Assembly: GCA_008828725.1 (NCBI GenBank)
Contig: MEHQ01000893.1
Span: forward strand, 275,259 to 339,258
Length of the DNA stretch: 64,000 bases
From: Saccharina japonica
Lineage: Eukaryota > Sar > Phaeophyceae > Laminariales > Laminariaceae
Direction of reading: 5' to 3'
Of this stretch, positions 21,631-32,752 are shown in pieces. Both the position numbers and the translations under genes were made by a program. The notes beneath the pieces are model-generated. The model was not told the origin of the DNA. It searched no databases and saw only the letters and a program-made list of their open reading frames with translations. Each line of letters begins with the position of its first letter. Positions within the stretch are counted from its first letter, which is position 1.

Positions 21631-21875
21631 ACGCATGCTACGATAGAGGTGCACCATGTTTTTTCTGAGCTCCTCACTTAAGGAGCGCCATACCTCACCA
21701 AACAAATTATTTTGGAGGAAAATAAAAAGTGCTGCCGGGTGAGAAATATCATGACCGTACTCTGAAACACATTTCGCCACAAAAATGAAATTCCGACGAA
21801 TTTGGGTTAAGGAGCCCGATCGTTCAGAAAACGATTCAGCCAAAAAATAAGTGCTACCTCTACCGTAGCACGCGT
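21631..21875 (-). mobile_element. CGATAGAGG-family MITE, intact, 245 bp
   Basis: Ends ACGCATGCTACGATAGAGGT and, inverted, ACCTCTACCGTAGCACGCGT. The interior shares CTTAAGGAGC, CCTTAACCCAAATTCGTC and GGCTGAATCG with the other copies. A clear target duplication is not seen here. Confidence 0.75.
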
Positions 21876-22123
21876 CTATCATAGCGATGTAACCATATAC
21901 TATAACGCAGGGTAGCTTGACATTAAGGCGTTAGGGTGCGTGCCAGGTGGCGGTGAGTGGTTAGCACGAGCAAACTCACCAAATTCGCGGGGTGGCACCA
22001 ACAATCTACGGGGTTATCTCTCCCGATTTGTACCTTAGGGATTAGTCGAATTAAATGTTTCGCTATGTCTATAACGTATTTTTCAAGAGCAGCCCCCCCC
22101 GCCCCCTCCCCCCCTCTAAACAT

Positions 22124-22305
22124 GCTCCGTCTCGAAAGGGATGCGCGGCCAAATGACCAAGGCAAGCAGAAAATGAGTACGCCCCCCCCACCCCCGCCGC
22201 GGTGCTCGGTCTCGAAAGGGATGCGTGGTCAATGGTCAAATGACTAAGGCAAGCAACAAATGAGTACGCCCCCCCCCCCCCCCCCCCCCCCGCCCCCACC
22301 CCCGC
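22124..22305 (+). mobile_element. Two short-subtype poly-C-tailed element copies in tandem
   Basis: Each reads CTCGAAAGGGATGCG, GGTCAAATGAC (or CAAATGACC), AAGGCAAGCA, AATGAGTACG and a C run (22182-22190 and 22268-22291). Confidence 0.75.
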
Positions 22306-22329
22306 CGCCCCCCGCTCCGCCTAAACGAT

Positions 22330-22554
22330 ATGTTACCGCAACAAGACAAACCGAGCCTTCTGCTGCCGGCTACCTGCGATCATGCTTGGAACATCGGTAA
22401 CGCATTCGGCGGAGATATGGCTTATTCGGCGTATCCGTGGCCCTTTACTCGTCACGCTCGGTCAGACGAAAAGCAAGGTCGTGGCAAGGAAGGTGGAACA
22501 GGAAAAGGTGGTGGAAATAGGCACGTGTGCGCCGCGCAAGCGTTGCTGAAGTGA
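22330..22554 (+). CDS. Small open frame, unknown, may not be a gene
   Basis: 74 codons from ATG (MLPQQDKPSLLLPATCDHAW ...). The C-terminal half is rich in K, R and G (EKQGRGKEGGTGKGGGNRH). The segment GAGCCTTCTGCTGCCGGC lies here and again at 39554-39572, also following a C-rich run, so part of it belongs to a repeat. No splice or family evidence. Confidence 0.2.
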   Translation: MLPQQDKPSLLLPATCDHAWNIGNAFGGDMAYSAYPWPFTRHARSDEKQGRGKEGGTGKGGGNRHVCAAQALLK

Positions 22555-22833
22555 TGTCCGAACATTCCGACGAAAAATCGTGGAACACCCGACGTGGGCT
22601 GAAGGTGAAGAAGCTCTGTTGAAATGCCATTTGTTTTAACCTCAGGTGCCGTACAGTACGTGAAAAGCTGCAGGAGTTTGTTCTCGTCTTACGACCGATC
22701 GTGTTCGCGAGGAATGTTTTTTTTTTTTTTCCCATACCAATTACGCACGCTAAGATTAAGCCCTTAAGAGCGAGCGCGGCCTGGTCCGACCCACTCCTTG
22801 CAGCGTTTCCGATCGCGTCTTCCATAGTCTTAC

Positions 22834-22935
22834 GTATTACGGGGGACCATAGTAAATAGGGACCTAATTTTGTTGATAAGAAAGTAGTTTTTTAGCGTGC
22901 ACCGTAGGTTCTATTTACTATGGTCCCCCGTATTA
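22834..22935 (+). mobile_element. Inverted-repeat MITE (CCATAGTAAATAGG family), about 100 bp
   Basis: TATTACGGGGGACCATAGTA at the left and TACTATGGTCCCCCGTATTA at the right form a perfect 18-19 bp inverted pair. The centre has TTTTGTTGATAAG and GCACCGTAGG. Confidence 0.8.
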
Positions 22936-23109
22936 GTACACCTTTGGTAGACTTGTCCTACGATAGAGGTAGAGGTATACCTTTTTTTGGCTGAAACGTT
23001 TGTCTGAATAACGGGGCTCCTTAACCCCAAAAATCGTCGCAAATCCATTCCTGCGTGTTGCAAAAGTTTTCATTGTATAGTTAGGCCATGGGATCGCTCA
23101 TGGGGTATA

Positions 23110-23285
23110 CAGGACAGGACACCTAATAAGAAAACAGGAAATGTGGTCCAGGCTGGATTTCTTATTTGAGAAAGGGTGATTTCTACACTTAAGTTCAAGA
23201 TAACGACTCCAGAATTTCTTATTTTCCTCCAAAATCTCAGCCTGACTTCCTTATTAGCCTGTTTCTTGTTAGGTGTCCTGTACTG
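23110..23285 (+). mobile_element. Tc1/mariner-like MITE, second copy
   Basis: CAGGACAGGACACCTAATAA at the left and TTGTTAGGTGTCCTGTACTG at the right, flanked by TA/TA. It sits inside the larger MITE at the GGGGTATA position. Confidence 0.75.
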
Positions 23286-23319
23286 TATACGAGCACGTTT
23301 ATTTCCCTCCCAAATCAGT

Positions 23320-23450
23320 TGTTGGGGTGAGGAGGAGGAGGGAGAAGGGCCTGCTTTTGTGACCCCGGATCTGAGCTACGACTATTGATAGGGAGGGAGA
23401 AAGACAGAAGTGCGAAGATAAGAAAAATGGGATGGAAAAAAAAAAACGAA
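23320..23450 (+). mobile_element. tRNA-derived SINE, 5' truncated
   Basis: GGAGGAGGAGGGAGAAGGGC, GTGACCCCGGATCTGAGC, AATGGGATGGAAAAAAAAAA: the 3' 130 bp of the family with its A-tail. Confidence 0.75.
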
Positions 23451-23866
23451 AAAAAGAGCTCCTCAAGAAAACACCCTCAGAAAAAAAAACATGGTGCACC
23501 TCTACCGTACCATACATCGTTATGGGATACTATTAATAGCTATTAACGGGTTCCACCCTTCCTTCACCCCCGGATTGTTGTGCGACGTTTCGGCATTCTC
23601 TTGCGCAGCGCATCGGCACAATAAGAAGGCGGGGTCTCAGCTCGAACCCCCCGGGAGGGATAAACCGTGTATGGAAGGCCTCTACAATAGCCAGCATGTG
23701 TACACCAGGACGTCGCTACGTGCATATATAGGGCATTCAGGGCTCTCTTGTTGACTGTTCGAGTTCGAGAACTCGAGAGCACAAGTGGGAAATTTCTCTG
23801 CGAATTATTGCGGTAGATGTCTCGGCCAGTCGTGTAGGTTAATGGTGTTACGAGCGAGCTATTTTG

Positions 23867-23924
23867 TGTGTGTGTGTGTGTGTGTGTCTGTGTGTGCGTG
23901 TGTGCGTGTGTGTGTGTTTTTGCT
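23867..23924 (+). repeat. (TG)n microsatellite
   Basis: TGTGTGTGTGTG with a few C variants; it directly precedes a TTGCAG acceptor-like site. Confidence 0.9.
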
Positions 23925-23935
23925 TGTGTTGCAGA

Positions 23936-24341
23936 ACCTGATGATGTTGTTGCAGCTCGGCATTCCTTTTTGCAGACGATTCTTAGCCGTGATGCGCGGA
24001 AAACGTTAGCACCTTGTTTTGTTTTTTTGACAGGTTATATCGTTTTGTTCGTAAGTCTAGACTGTGAACAATCGTACACAGCCCCAGCGCAGACCGAACA
24101 TTGTTGGCTGGAAGTTTGGAGGTTTTTCTCAACGAACGATCTTCTGCGTGTCGTGGGGCCTTTTTGCCTGATATATAGGCTCGTACGACGCGTAAGCCCG
24201 TTTGTAATGTGCGACATACTCTTATACATACGACGTGTAGTTATATACTCTATATATTTTTTAAGGATCAGCTGTGAGATCAAGATGTGTTGTCGAAACT
24301 CATATTTATTCGTTGTACCTGCCATGGAGTCGTTTCTCTGA
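23936..24341 (+). CDS. Possible exon(s) with an F-box-like segment
   Basis: After the TG run, TTTTTGCTTGTGTTGCAG gives a good acceptor. The open frame reads PDDVVAARHSFLQTILSRDA and later LEVWRFFSTNDLLRVVGPFC then LIYRLVRR. The second part resembles an F-box helix pair (usual pattern FLSxxDLLRxxxVCRxWRxL), which in other proteins binds Skp1 of SCF ubiquitin ligases. The rest is rich in F, I, L and Y, as expected of intron. A GFVDDFDAAQLLAYLVQCLA stretch follows in another frame at about 24340-24405, just before a SINE. I read this as a decayed or multi-exon gene; the F-box call rests on pattern memory. Confidence 0.25.
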
Positions 24342-24431
24342 TATTGGGGTTTGTGGATGATTTCGATGCGGCGCAATTGCTGGCTTATCTAGTCCAGTGC
24401 CTCGCCCGCGCCAGGCGATTATGTAATCCTA

Positions 24432-24785
24432 GCCGGTCGCCCCGGTGGTCTAGCAGTTTACCACAAAGGCAGCTAAGTAAGGTTGATGTCGGGGGTTTGA
24501 TTCTCCGTATGGAGATTCTTAATTCTCAAATGACACCAACTGTCGAGAGCGCCTATTATAGCGTCTGGGTAGGCACAACTCGACGAGTGAGAGTGGACGA
24601 GCGAAGAAAGTGCTGAAACCTTCTCGCGATTAATATATGCAAGGAAGGCACGTACCGTAGTGGGGAGGAGGGAGAAAAGGCTACTATGTGACCCCAGATC
24701 TGAGTTATACGACTACGACTAAGGGAGAAAGAAAATAAGAGCGAAGGTAATAAATGGGATGGAAACAAAAAACAAAACTGCTGGA
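24432..24785 (+). mobile_element. tRNA-derived SINE, full length
   Basis: Head GCCGGTCGCCCCGGTGGTCT with B-box-like GGGGTTTGATTCTCC; body CTGTCGAGAGCGCCTATTAT, CCCCAGATCTGAGTTA; 3' end AATGGGATGGAAACAAAAAA. Confidence 0.8.
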
Positions 24786-25740
24786 CAGTGATGATGCTGG
24801 GAGAAAGGGGCGGGACCAAACAAAAACGCCTCCTCCGACTAAGCCCCCCCCCCCCCCCCCTGTTGACTTTCTGGGGACCACATCTCATTCTCCACCTATA
24901 GGGGGAGTTCCCTCCGGACGGCGTTTGTTTTGCTGTAACTGTCGGCCGAAACAAAAACTCGTCAAAATCGTACGGGTATCAATCTCCATCATATTCCTAT
25001 GTAAATAAATGCTGGTGTATTGATCACAGCACATCGATTGGCCTTTTTGTTTTGATTGCGGTGTGCTTTCCCGCAGCACGCGTAGAATGAATACGGCCCT
25101 CTTGATGCAATGGTGTGGTTCAAATCACGTATGCGAGTACGTGGCAAGAAGGCCTGTTTCTGCGATGCTCTCTGTTACCAGCGGCCACTAAGATATCTCG
25201 AACTGGAAACTGGGAAACTGGAGCGCGTCGTATATATACTTCCTATTTTTTTTGAGCGTTCGTTGCTGCATCCCCCGCAAATCCGTGGTATGTAATGTAC
25301 TTGACTAAGACGATCTCGACATCTCTCGACTAGAAAATGAACTAAACTACAGTATTTTGTATCGCCGGTTTGCAGAGCACACGACAACCGGGGGGGGGGA
25401 GCGTTTCAGCCGATGTTACGCGCTGTCTGGGTATCATATCCGCTATAATCTACACGGTGTACATACGTACATACGTAAGGCTGCCTGATGAATCGATTGA
25501 ACCACCTGGGGCCCCGTCAAGTCAACCTCAGGAGTGGTACTGTATAAATAGGATAAAGTAGGGCCCCACCAGCAACGCAAAAAAAGAGAGGGTCAAAATA
25601 AACTGAGGCTCACGCGTTTGCGGGACGCTACGCCTAAGAAAAATAAAATAAAAACTGCCCTCAGAAAACATTTTCGACGGCGGGCGCTAAAATCGCACAC
25701 AAATCCTACCCATGTAGTACCGTAAAGAGTAAAGAGACTT
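24786..25740. other. Region without recognisable gene
   Basis: Holds a C run (24846-24860), a short GTACATACGTACATACGTA patch near 25460 and nothing else I can support. Open frames are short on both strands. Confidence 0.5.
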
Positions 25741-26102
25741 CGGTCGCCCCTATGGTCTAGTGGTACCCTGGAATGCTACGCACTAAGAGTTGTTTCTGGA
25801 GTTCGAGTCTCACGTGGGTCGAACTTTTGGGTAATATTTGCCAAAACAACAATAAAAAAACGAAATCAAGTGCTGAGAGCGTCTATTAATAGTAGCGTGG
25901 GTCAGGCGCAAGTTTGATGCGAGTCGACGCAGGGAAGAAAGGGCTGAAGTATTGTCGCGATTAAAAAATGCAAGGCACGAATCGTAGTGGGGGAGGAGGG
26001 AGAAGAGCCTACTTTGTGACCCCGGATCTGAGTTACGACTAGTAATAGGAAGGATAGAGAACAGAAGGGCGAAAATACTGAATGTAATATGAAAAAAAAA
26101 GG
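25741..26102 (+). mobile_element. tRNA-derived SINE, divergent head
   Basis: Head CGGTCGCCCCTATGGTCTAG then TGG (A-box-like), and GGAGTTCGAGTCTC (B-box-like, close to the tRNA consensus). Body TGCTGAGAGCGTCTATTAAT, CCCCGGATCTGAGTTACGAC, A-rich 3' end. This copy has the most tRNA-like head. Confidence 0.8.
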
Positions 26103-26523
26103 AAAGAGTAGAGCTCGCACAGCGGGGCACGATCGTTTTTCAGCGCTCGATTTTTCCAGCACACGGGAAGGTCGGTGCCAGAACGATCGAAATTTCGAGC
26201 GAGGTCGTGACCTGGTCGGTGCAAACTCGAGTGTGGGTTGGGAGCAGGTGCAGAAACGTCAATCAAACTTGCGCGGAGGGGAGAGCACGCCCTCATGGGA
26301 CAGGGAGAGCACGGCCGCATGGGACAGGGAGAGCTCTGTACCGGGGGGGAGCGGAGGCAGGTTTATGAGCAGTGAGAGGGAAGGAGAAGGACGGATTACG
26401 AGCAGTGAGAGGGACCGAGAAGGATGGAGGGTGTGTAGCTCACCACGAGCGGGAGAGGCACTGGGGCGGAGGGAGTGCTGGCGTGTCAGACGGTGCCCTG
26501 TTGCAACGACTTTCTTATATTAA
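26089..26523 (+). CDS. Low-complexity open frame, doubtful
   Basis: 144 codons with internal repeats (STPSWDREST/AAWDRESS, MSSEREGEGRITSSERDREG). The DNA is a purine-rich degenerate tandem repeat (GGGACAGGGAGAGC; GAGCAGTGAGAGGGA). The start lies in the A-tail of a SINE. It may be only a repeat that lacks stops. Confidence 0.15.
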   Translation: MKKKGKSRARTAGHDRFSALDFSSTREGRCQNDRNFERGRDLVGANSSVGWEQVQKRQSNLRGGESTPSWDRESTAAWDRESSVPGGSGGRFMSSEREGEGRITSSERDREGWRVCSSPRAGEALGRRECWRVRRCPVATTFLY

Positions 26524-27019
26524 GGGGGGGAAACATGAAACAATGGTTTTCGTGTTCCAGCTCCCGAAATTTTACTTAATGTATTATTCTTATTTTTCTG
26601 GGTTTCTTATTCGGATTTTTTCTCCTTCTTGATGGCTGACTTGCTTCTTAGGGCATTTGCGTAGGTTCGGTAGAGACCTGAACAGGAGGGGGGGAGGTCA
26701 GAGGCAGACAGACAGGTTAGGAGTTTTGTCGACAGAGATCCCAGCTTGAAATCTGGGAAACGAACGAAACAGAAAATACGATGTTGCAGACGATGAGGAC
26801 ACTACAGCAGTGGCCGCGATCACCGGGGAAATGTCACTTCACAATGCGGTTTGATTGGCACCTTCCCACATGCTGGTGCTTCTTCTATGGCGCCGTTTGA
26901 TTTGTCCGTGCGTGGTTCATGATGCGGGGTTCCCCCAATAATACGTGTTATTGGTATTGAAGGCCACGGCGTACTATATAACGTAAGCGTCGAAACCTCA
27001 AAATACTGCATTTCCTACC

Positions 27020-27074
27020 CCCCCCGATGGTTATAGGACTACGGCCACGCATGACATCAGTACCCCCCCCCCCA
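27020..27074 (+). mobile_element. Poly-C-tailed element, tail fragment
   Basis: GATGGTTATAGGACTACGGC, CACGCATGACATCAGTACCC with a C run. Confidence 0.6.
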
Positions 27075-28120
27075 CCCGCGAGCGCGCTCACTGCAACGTG
27101 AAATGTGTATGTTGCTGTTACGGCGAAAACATTTCCGTAAAAATTACATTCACGCGTAACCACACGCCAGTGGGGGGTGGGCAACCTATAAATCACAGCC
27201 AAAAACCTCCCAGATACGTATGTATATAGCATACACAGCAATTATCCTATCAGATCGGCACATCGGGGCTCACAGGACCCCCCCCCCCAAAAAAAAAGGT
27301 TTTCCTAAAAAACACATGAAATGAACGGGTAGACTTTTACTCCCTCTTCAAGTAAAAGCGCCCACCTTGATGGCATTATATAGATATCACGCCCTCGCCC
27401 TCTACAAACGCCCCATCTTCCCGATGGTGGGAAATGTTTTATCATGGCCACTGCTGTACAAACCTTTCAGGTGACCTGAAAATAAACAAAAAAATCAAAC
27501 TTGCAACGATCCGCTTCACAGTAGAGCCCCAGGTATTTCTACACTATTCCTGGGTGGGCTAATGTAATAAGTAGTAAACAGAAAGAACCCACGATGGACC
27601 CAAAAAGCCAGTATCCCCCATATAAGTTTACACATCATACCGTGTCTCTCTTTTTGCTAAGTTAATAAATTATGTTCGCCCTTATTGTCTCTCCTTCCTG
27701 CAACAACATTATGAAAGAGTTTCGGGGGGGAAAAAAAAAGTCAAAACCGAAAAGTCGACCATCAGGTTTTTGCTCAAGAGAAAGGGAATTTGATTCTCTG
27801 ATTGTTCTGTGTTCTCCGTAGTGTAGGCTCTGCTAGGGCCCACATGTGTTGCAGATCTGCGGATCGCGCCGCGCAAAAAAAAAGCATCGGCGGGAAAACA
27901 GGCAATCCATGGGGTTGGCGCTAGTAATAACGCCCCTTGGAAAAGCAATGCACCCCAGCATGCTTGCCCATAACCTCACTACTCACGACGTGATTTTTTC
28001 AATGGACGCAGTCGGCTTTTACCCCTCACCACATGTCGCCAGGAATGCGACACGGATTGGTTTGAAAAAACGCCGATTACCTGAAAAGACCCTCAAAAAC
28101 AAATCCCGCATTCCCCCCCT
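27075..28120. other. Region without recognisable gene
   Basis: GGGTGGGCTAATGTAATAAG and nearby sequence at 27552-27670 are a worn half copy of the CCATAGTAAATAGG MITE family. C, A and G runs occur at 27280 and 27725. No exon is supported. Confidence 0.5.
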
Positions 28121-28124
28121 CTAT

Positions 28125-28402
28125 GTGGTCTCTGGAAGTGGCCACACCGGAAATTAAATGAACTCGCTGGAGCTGTCATCCATATGCAAGTCCGCCCCAC
28201 AAGCGGTTCTCAGTAGGATGCAGCCCACCCTTCATGCGACTCGCCGAACACCTCACGGCGCTTCGCGCTTGGTTGTTCAACAAGAAATGTCTGCCTGGTC
28301 GGTGAAAACCCGACATGCTCCGTCCCGGCATTGTAGGGATGCGAGGGTCTATGGTCATACGACTACGGCCATGCATGAATATGAAGTACACCCCCCACCC
28401 CT
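28125..28402 (+). mobile_element. Poly-C-tailed element, well preserved 3' two thirds
   Basis: GGAAGTGGCCACACCGGAAA, CATATGCAAGTCCGCC, CCTTCATGCGACTCGCCGAA, CTGCCTGGTCGGTGAAAACC, GGTCTATGGTCATACGACTA and a C-rich end. A good reference copy. Confidence 0.8.
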
Positions 28403-28859
28403 ACCTCACTCTACACTATATCCTATACCTGGTTTATTACAGTACAAAGCTCCACCTCTACAGGTACACAAATATTAGGTCGAGGGTTGACCTCCATATG
28501 CCTCCTCTCGAGAAGAAGAAAAAAAACGGTGGAAATTCTGCTCCGATCTATCATACGACGTTAAAAAAAATACCGCGTCGCTGCTGCAGTACAATTCCCA
28601 CTTCTGCGGCTAACAAACAAACAATAAAAAAACAAGCAAACAACACGAGGGCCCACGTATATCTGTAACGTACAACTTCTGCGGCTCTCTATTTTACTCT
28701 ACTCGTGAACGTACTCGTAAACGAGTAGATGTAAATCTGCTGTACATCCTTACGTAAAAAAACCCCTGTTAGTACTGCACTTTACATAAGCCTAAATTTG
28801 ACACTACTGTAGTTCCAAGTGTTTCCAAGTGTTTCGTCCCCATAACGGGGGATAGTAGT

Positions 28860-29105
28860 CTATATATGGGTGCACCGTTTATATGGCTGCTCTTGCTGTA
28901 TTCGTGCCGTTTCGCCTCCGCAGACGAAGCGAATACGACTTGGGATGCTGATACCAGCAGTGTATAAAAAAAAATGCTCTCGCGCCAACCACCACCACCA
29001 CCACCACCATTCGCTCAGGGCTACTCTACGAAAGCATCTCTACAAATATATCGACCAGTATCGGAGCAGTGAAGGTGACAGGGCTCTCGTTCATTCTGGT
29101 GGGTA
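28860..29105 (+). repeat. Dispersed repeat with GCTGTATTCGTGCCGTTTCG
   Basis: Shares GCTGTATTCG.RCCGTTT, CTACAAA.TAT and GGAGC..TGAAGG.GACAG..CTCTCG with 44735-44960, and a shorter part with 14640-14790. It includes a (CAC)n run at 28987-29010. The nature of the repeat is unknown. Confidence 0.5.
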
Positions 29106-29339
29106 GCTAGGCAGGTAGGTAGGGCCATATACCAGGGCTATCGTATACCAAACGGACCCGAGATATGAGGACCATTCAATTGAGTGTTAAAACACACAGG
29201 GTCCCTATATTCCGGGGTCAGGGTGGTACGTTTATATTTACTCGTGGTATATCCCACGTTATTCACCGACGGTATTGTATATACTATTAATAGAGTACTA
29301 CATTAGACCCCAGATGGTGCAACGTAAAAAAGAAAGAAA

Positions 29340-29417
29340 AGCAGATGGGGGTACGCTTGTGCACTCCTGATGGCAGAATTTGGCGATATCTGCCAGCAAG
29401 CGGGTAGGCAGGTAGGT

Positions 29418-29452
<35 letters not shown>

Positions 29453-29460
29453 CGGCGACG
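29340..29460 (+). repeat. GCAG minisatellite with the shared lead sequence
   Basis: GTGCACTCCTGATGGCAGAA, TTTGGCGATATCTGCCAGCA, then GGCAGGCAGGCAGGC to 29453. Confidence 0.7.
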
Positions 29461-30239
29461 AGGCGACGCAAGGGACAAAGGATCAGCAAAGCCGAAATAT
29501 GCCAAGCTCGTTATGATACATACGTCCACGATATATTCTAAGCGGGAAAGTCTCAACCGTGAAAACTTGAGATTTGTTTTAGATCTATTTTTGTGCTCAG
29601 TTTCGTGGCACCGTACTGCTTCAACGCGCGATAGACCTGCCGTAAGAAACGACGTATGCACACTACGTACGTTCGTAAATTAAAACGACTCAAAATGCAT
29701 TGCAAAATCTAGGAGGGTTTGGGGCATAATTCCGACTCAAAAGAGTGTCATAACACACGCTTTGCTCTGTCTGCTGTGTCGTGGGTTCCAGACCTAGGCA
29801 ACACTACGCTATTGATAGTAGGGGCGATAGATGTATACATGTAGTCTACATCTGTAACAGAGCACAGCAGGTTCCGGCAGTGACCCCTTTACTCGTTATC
29901 GTGGGAGGTAGAGGTCTCCCCGACTCGTAAATTTCCCTTTCTCTTGGACGCCATACCTGGTGAGTATTTATATCATGGCTTACAGCGACCTGTGCCGCTG
30001 TTTCCCGCGACGCGAGCCTCGCCAGCAGTACCACGAGTACCAGTACACAGCTGAATACAATGCAGTTGAACAACTCATACCAGCTACTACCGTAGTACGT
30101 ATCTTGGCATACGTATCTTGGCACACGTATCTTGGTAAAGTTCACGCGATTCCATACCTCGTCCCTGGTATAACACACATCGTGTCCCAAATGCAAGGAC
30201 CCATTGAATATACATATGAAATACAAAAAGTCTTTATAT

Positions 30240-30520
30240 GTAGGGACAGAGTTTCGAGTCCTTATATTTAGGGACCGATTGGTCCTTAAATTTAGGGAAA
30301 TGGTGGTCCTTATAATTAGAGACAGAGTGGTCCTGATATTTAGGGAAATAGTGGTCCTTATATTTAGGGACACAGTGGTCCCTTATATTTAGGGAAATAG
30401 TGAAATAGTGTTCTATATATTTAGGGACACAGTGGTCCTTATTTTTAGAGGCAGAGTGGTCCTTATTTTTTGGGGCAGAATGTTCCGTATATTTAGAGAC
30501 ATAGCGGCACTTTAGTATTT
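30240..30520 (+). repeat. Minisatellite of TATTTAGGGACAGAGTGGTCC units
   Basis: About eight imperfect units of about 33 bp, alternating GGGACAGAGTGGTCC and GGGAAATAGTGGTCC joined by TTATATTTA. The unit closely resembles the ends of the 79-bp MITE at 39900 (TATTTCTGGACAGAGTGG). Confidence 0.75.
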
Positions 30521-30525
30521 TTCTC

Positions 30526-32040
30526 CCCTTCTTCTATGCTACAATATACAGCGACAACTTCTGTGCAACCTTGCCCGGTCAAAACGGGGCGGCCTGTGGC
30601 GGTCGGTGCCTACTGATGATCACAAAACACACCAACACTTCGCGGGGCGTGTGCCCCTTTTCCTTTCACTGAACCCCGCGCCATGGTGAGACACAGCAGT
30701 CAGTGTGGCAAAACAGTGCGCCTTCTCAAGCCATGCAACCTATATATCTAACCGTGCAGCTTATGTATCATAGCAGATCTGATCTCCCGTCTAGAGGCAA
30801 GTCACAAACGATCGTCCGTGATGGGTACCTTACAGCCTTTATGCACCCAGTCAGCAGGCGCAGATGTACCGTCTACGGTAGCCAAACCAGCCGATGGTAC
30901 TTGTGTGCTGCGTGTACGCAATAACAACCATAGCCCCTCTTCTCCCTCTCGGGGCTAACGAGGCAGCGTTCGCAAAACCCGTATTTCGGTCAATCTATTC
31001 GTCAGTGTGCGGAACTCGAGACCCACAGCTCTCGTGCCTCACCGCAAATGCCGACCTGTAAAAGTTCAAACCAGGACACCCACAAACTTGTGCTGTTGTG
31101 GTGGAGCGTGGGTTACCTTTTACTTTGGTCAGATGACGGCTTGCACCTCGAAACGAGCCCGCGAAATAGAGTCCACCACAACCTCAACTCTCTTCGACCA
31201 CTTTTCATGTTATTTGGCTCAAGTTAAAAAAAGTGGCACTCAGACTCTGTGGCTTCAACCTCGCCGCGGAAAACAAGAGTTATCGTGCATAAACAGGCAT
31301 ATAGATGGAAGTACATCACTACGTACCAGGTGTAAGCGTAAGCTTTGGCCTGGGGCCGTTTCTTATGCGAGGCGTTCGTTCTGAGCTTCCAAAAACAGAC
31401 ATTCGTTTACTTTCGAGCTTCGCAGTGTTGTCCCAGAAAGCGAGAAATTCGGGCCGGCTCTTCACGGAATGAATCTGACAACAGTAGTCAGTTTCCCGTT
31501 TCTCGAGGGTCGAAACAGTTGCAATATTATCCGCCTAGCGCATTTTGCTGCCAAGTCAGGGTATTTTGTTTTCTCGCAAGAATCCTTCAAAATCGGCAAA
31601 TAGTCTGACAATATTGCTCGCATCTGCGACCCCTGAGAAGCGGCAACTACCCTATTAAGAAGGTACCTCTCCGAGAGCAAATAGGGCTCATTTGGAGAAG
31701 GGCCCACCCTGTGTTCTCGCTTTGGGGCAAAAAAGTAAAACAATACCTGGTACCTGGTATACATCTGTTTGAAAGCTCAGAATGAAAGTCTCGCCAGCAG
31801 AAACGCCTTGGCGGAGGGAATTACGTACCAACGCAAGTGTCTTCCGGAATCTCTCCCTCATCATGGGTCGCTGGGACTTCCGTGCCAGTGGTGGTGACGG
31901 TGTGGGACCCTTCTGACGGAATTTTCAAGTCAGACCTCAGCAAGGCATTCGGTCGATTGGAGTACACTAAAAATACTTACCAAACCACCACCACCGCTCG
32001 TTCGTTCGTTCGTCCCGTGTGTCTAATTTTTGGCGCCAGC
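30526..32040. other. Region without recognisable gene
   Basis: Mixed-composition sequence with open frames up to 125 codons (31007-31384) that match nothing I recognise. TACCTGGTACCTGGTATAC lies at 31744-31762. Confidence 0.5.
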
Positions 32041-32043
32041 ATT

Positions 32044-32157
32044 TATTACGGAGAACCGCAGTAAATAGGACCAAATATTGTTAGTAAAAAGAGGTAAACA
32101 TATAGGCTTTCGTGTGTACCGTAGGTTCTATTTACTACATTAGCCCACCCCGTAATA
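32044..32157 (+). mobile_element. Inverted-repeat MITE (CCATAGTAAATAGG family)
   Basis: TATTACGGAGAACCGCAGTA at the left, CTACATTAGCCCACCCCGTA at the right. The right end matches the GGGTGGGCTAATGTAGTA variant at 3570. Confidence 0.7.
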
Positions 32158-32444
32158 GCTGTGGGCTGCATCATAGGCCGAAAGACAAGACAGGAACTAT
32201 TAAGTCTCTCGCTCACCCTGGATCGTTTCGACGGAGGCTGCTTTTGCCACGTACGTATGAATAACGTACACGTATGTATTTCGCGGTACTTTTGCTGTAA
32301 CCTGGAGGCTTGAAAATAAATACCGCAAAAAAAGCAAAAAAAAAGAGCCTTGAGTTCGACCAGGGGTGCGATCGTTTTTTTTTTTCTGCGCTCGTTTTTT
32401 CTCTCTCGACAAAGGCAAGGGTGCTGAAAAAAAAAAAGGTCGTA

Positions 32445-32752
32445 AATACGCTTGCTACGGTAGAGAGAGGTGCCCACCATGTTTTTGCCTTCTGAGGGTG
32501 GTCACTTAAGGACCTCCATACTATTAGTAAGTAAAAAAATGATTTTTGAAGGAAAGAAACAAGCAAGTGCTGCGTATATATCATGTACCGGATGAGCAAT
32601 CCCACGGCCTATAAGAATACAATGGAAAATATTTCAACAACACAAGGGTCAAATTCCGACGGTTTTTGGGTTAAGGAGCGCTGTCACTCAGAAAACGTTT
32701 CAGCCAAAAAAAGGTATACCTTATACATATATCGTAGCACGCGTCCGAAAAA
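32445..32752 (-). mobile_element. CGATAGAGG-family MITE, about 308 bp
   Basis: ACGCTTGCTACGGTAGAGAG to TATCGTAGCACGCGTCC. The interior CCTTCTGAGGGTGGTCACTT, GGGTTAAGGAGCGC and CGTTTCAGCCAAAAAAAGGT matches the family. Confidence 0.7.

Larger units (their letters stand above)
22951..23517 (+). mobile_element. CGATAGAGG-family MITE carrying two nested insertions
   Basis: Left end CCTACGATAGAGGTAGAGGT and right end GGTGCACCTCTACCGTACCA. Inside are a Tc1-like MITE (23110-23285) and a 5'-truncated SINE (about 23320-23450). Order of events: MITE first, then the two insertions. Confidence 0.75.

Noticed and set aside
25741-25822. A functional tRNA gene
   Set aside because: The best tRNA-like head in the window, but it too continues into the SINE body; I could not pair a full acceptor stem.
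30240-30520. CRISPR array
   Set aside because: Units are contiguous and imperfect with no unique spacers, and the genome is eukaryotic; it is a minisatellite.
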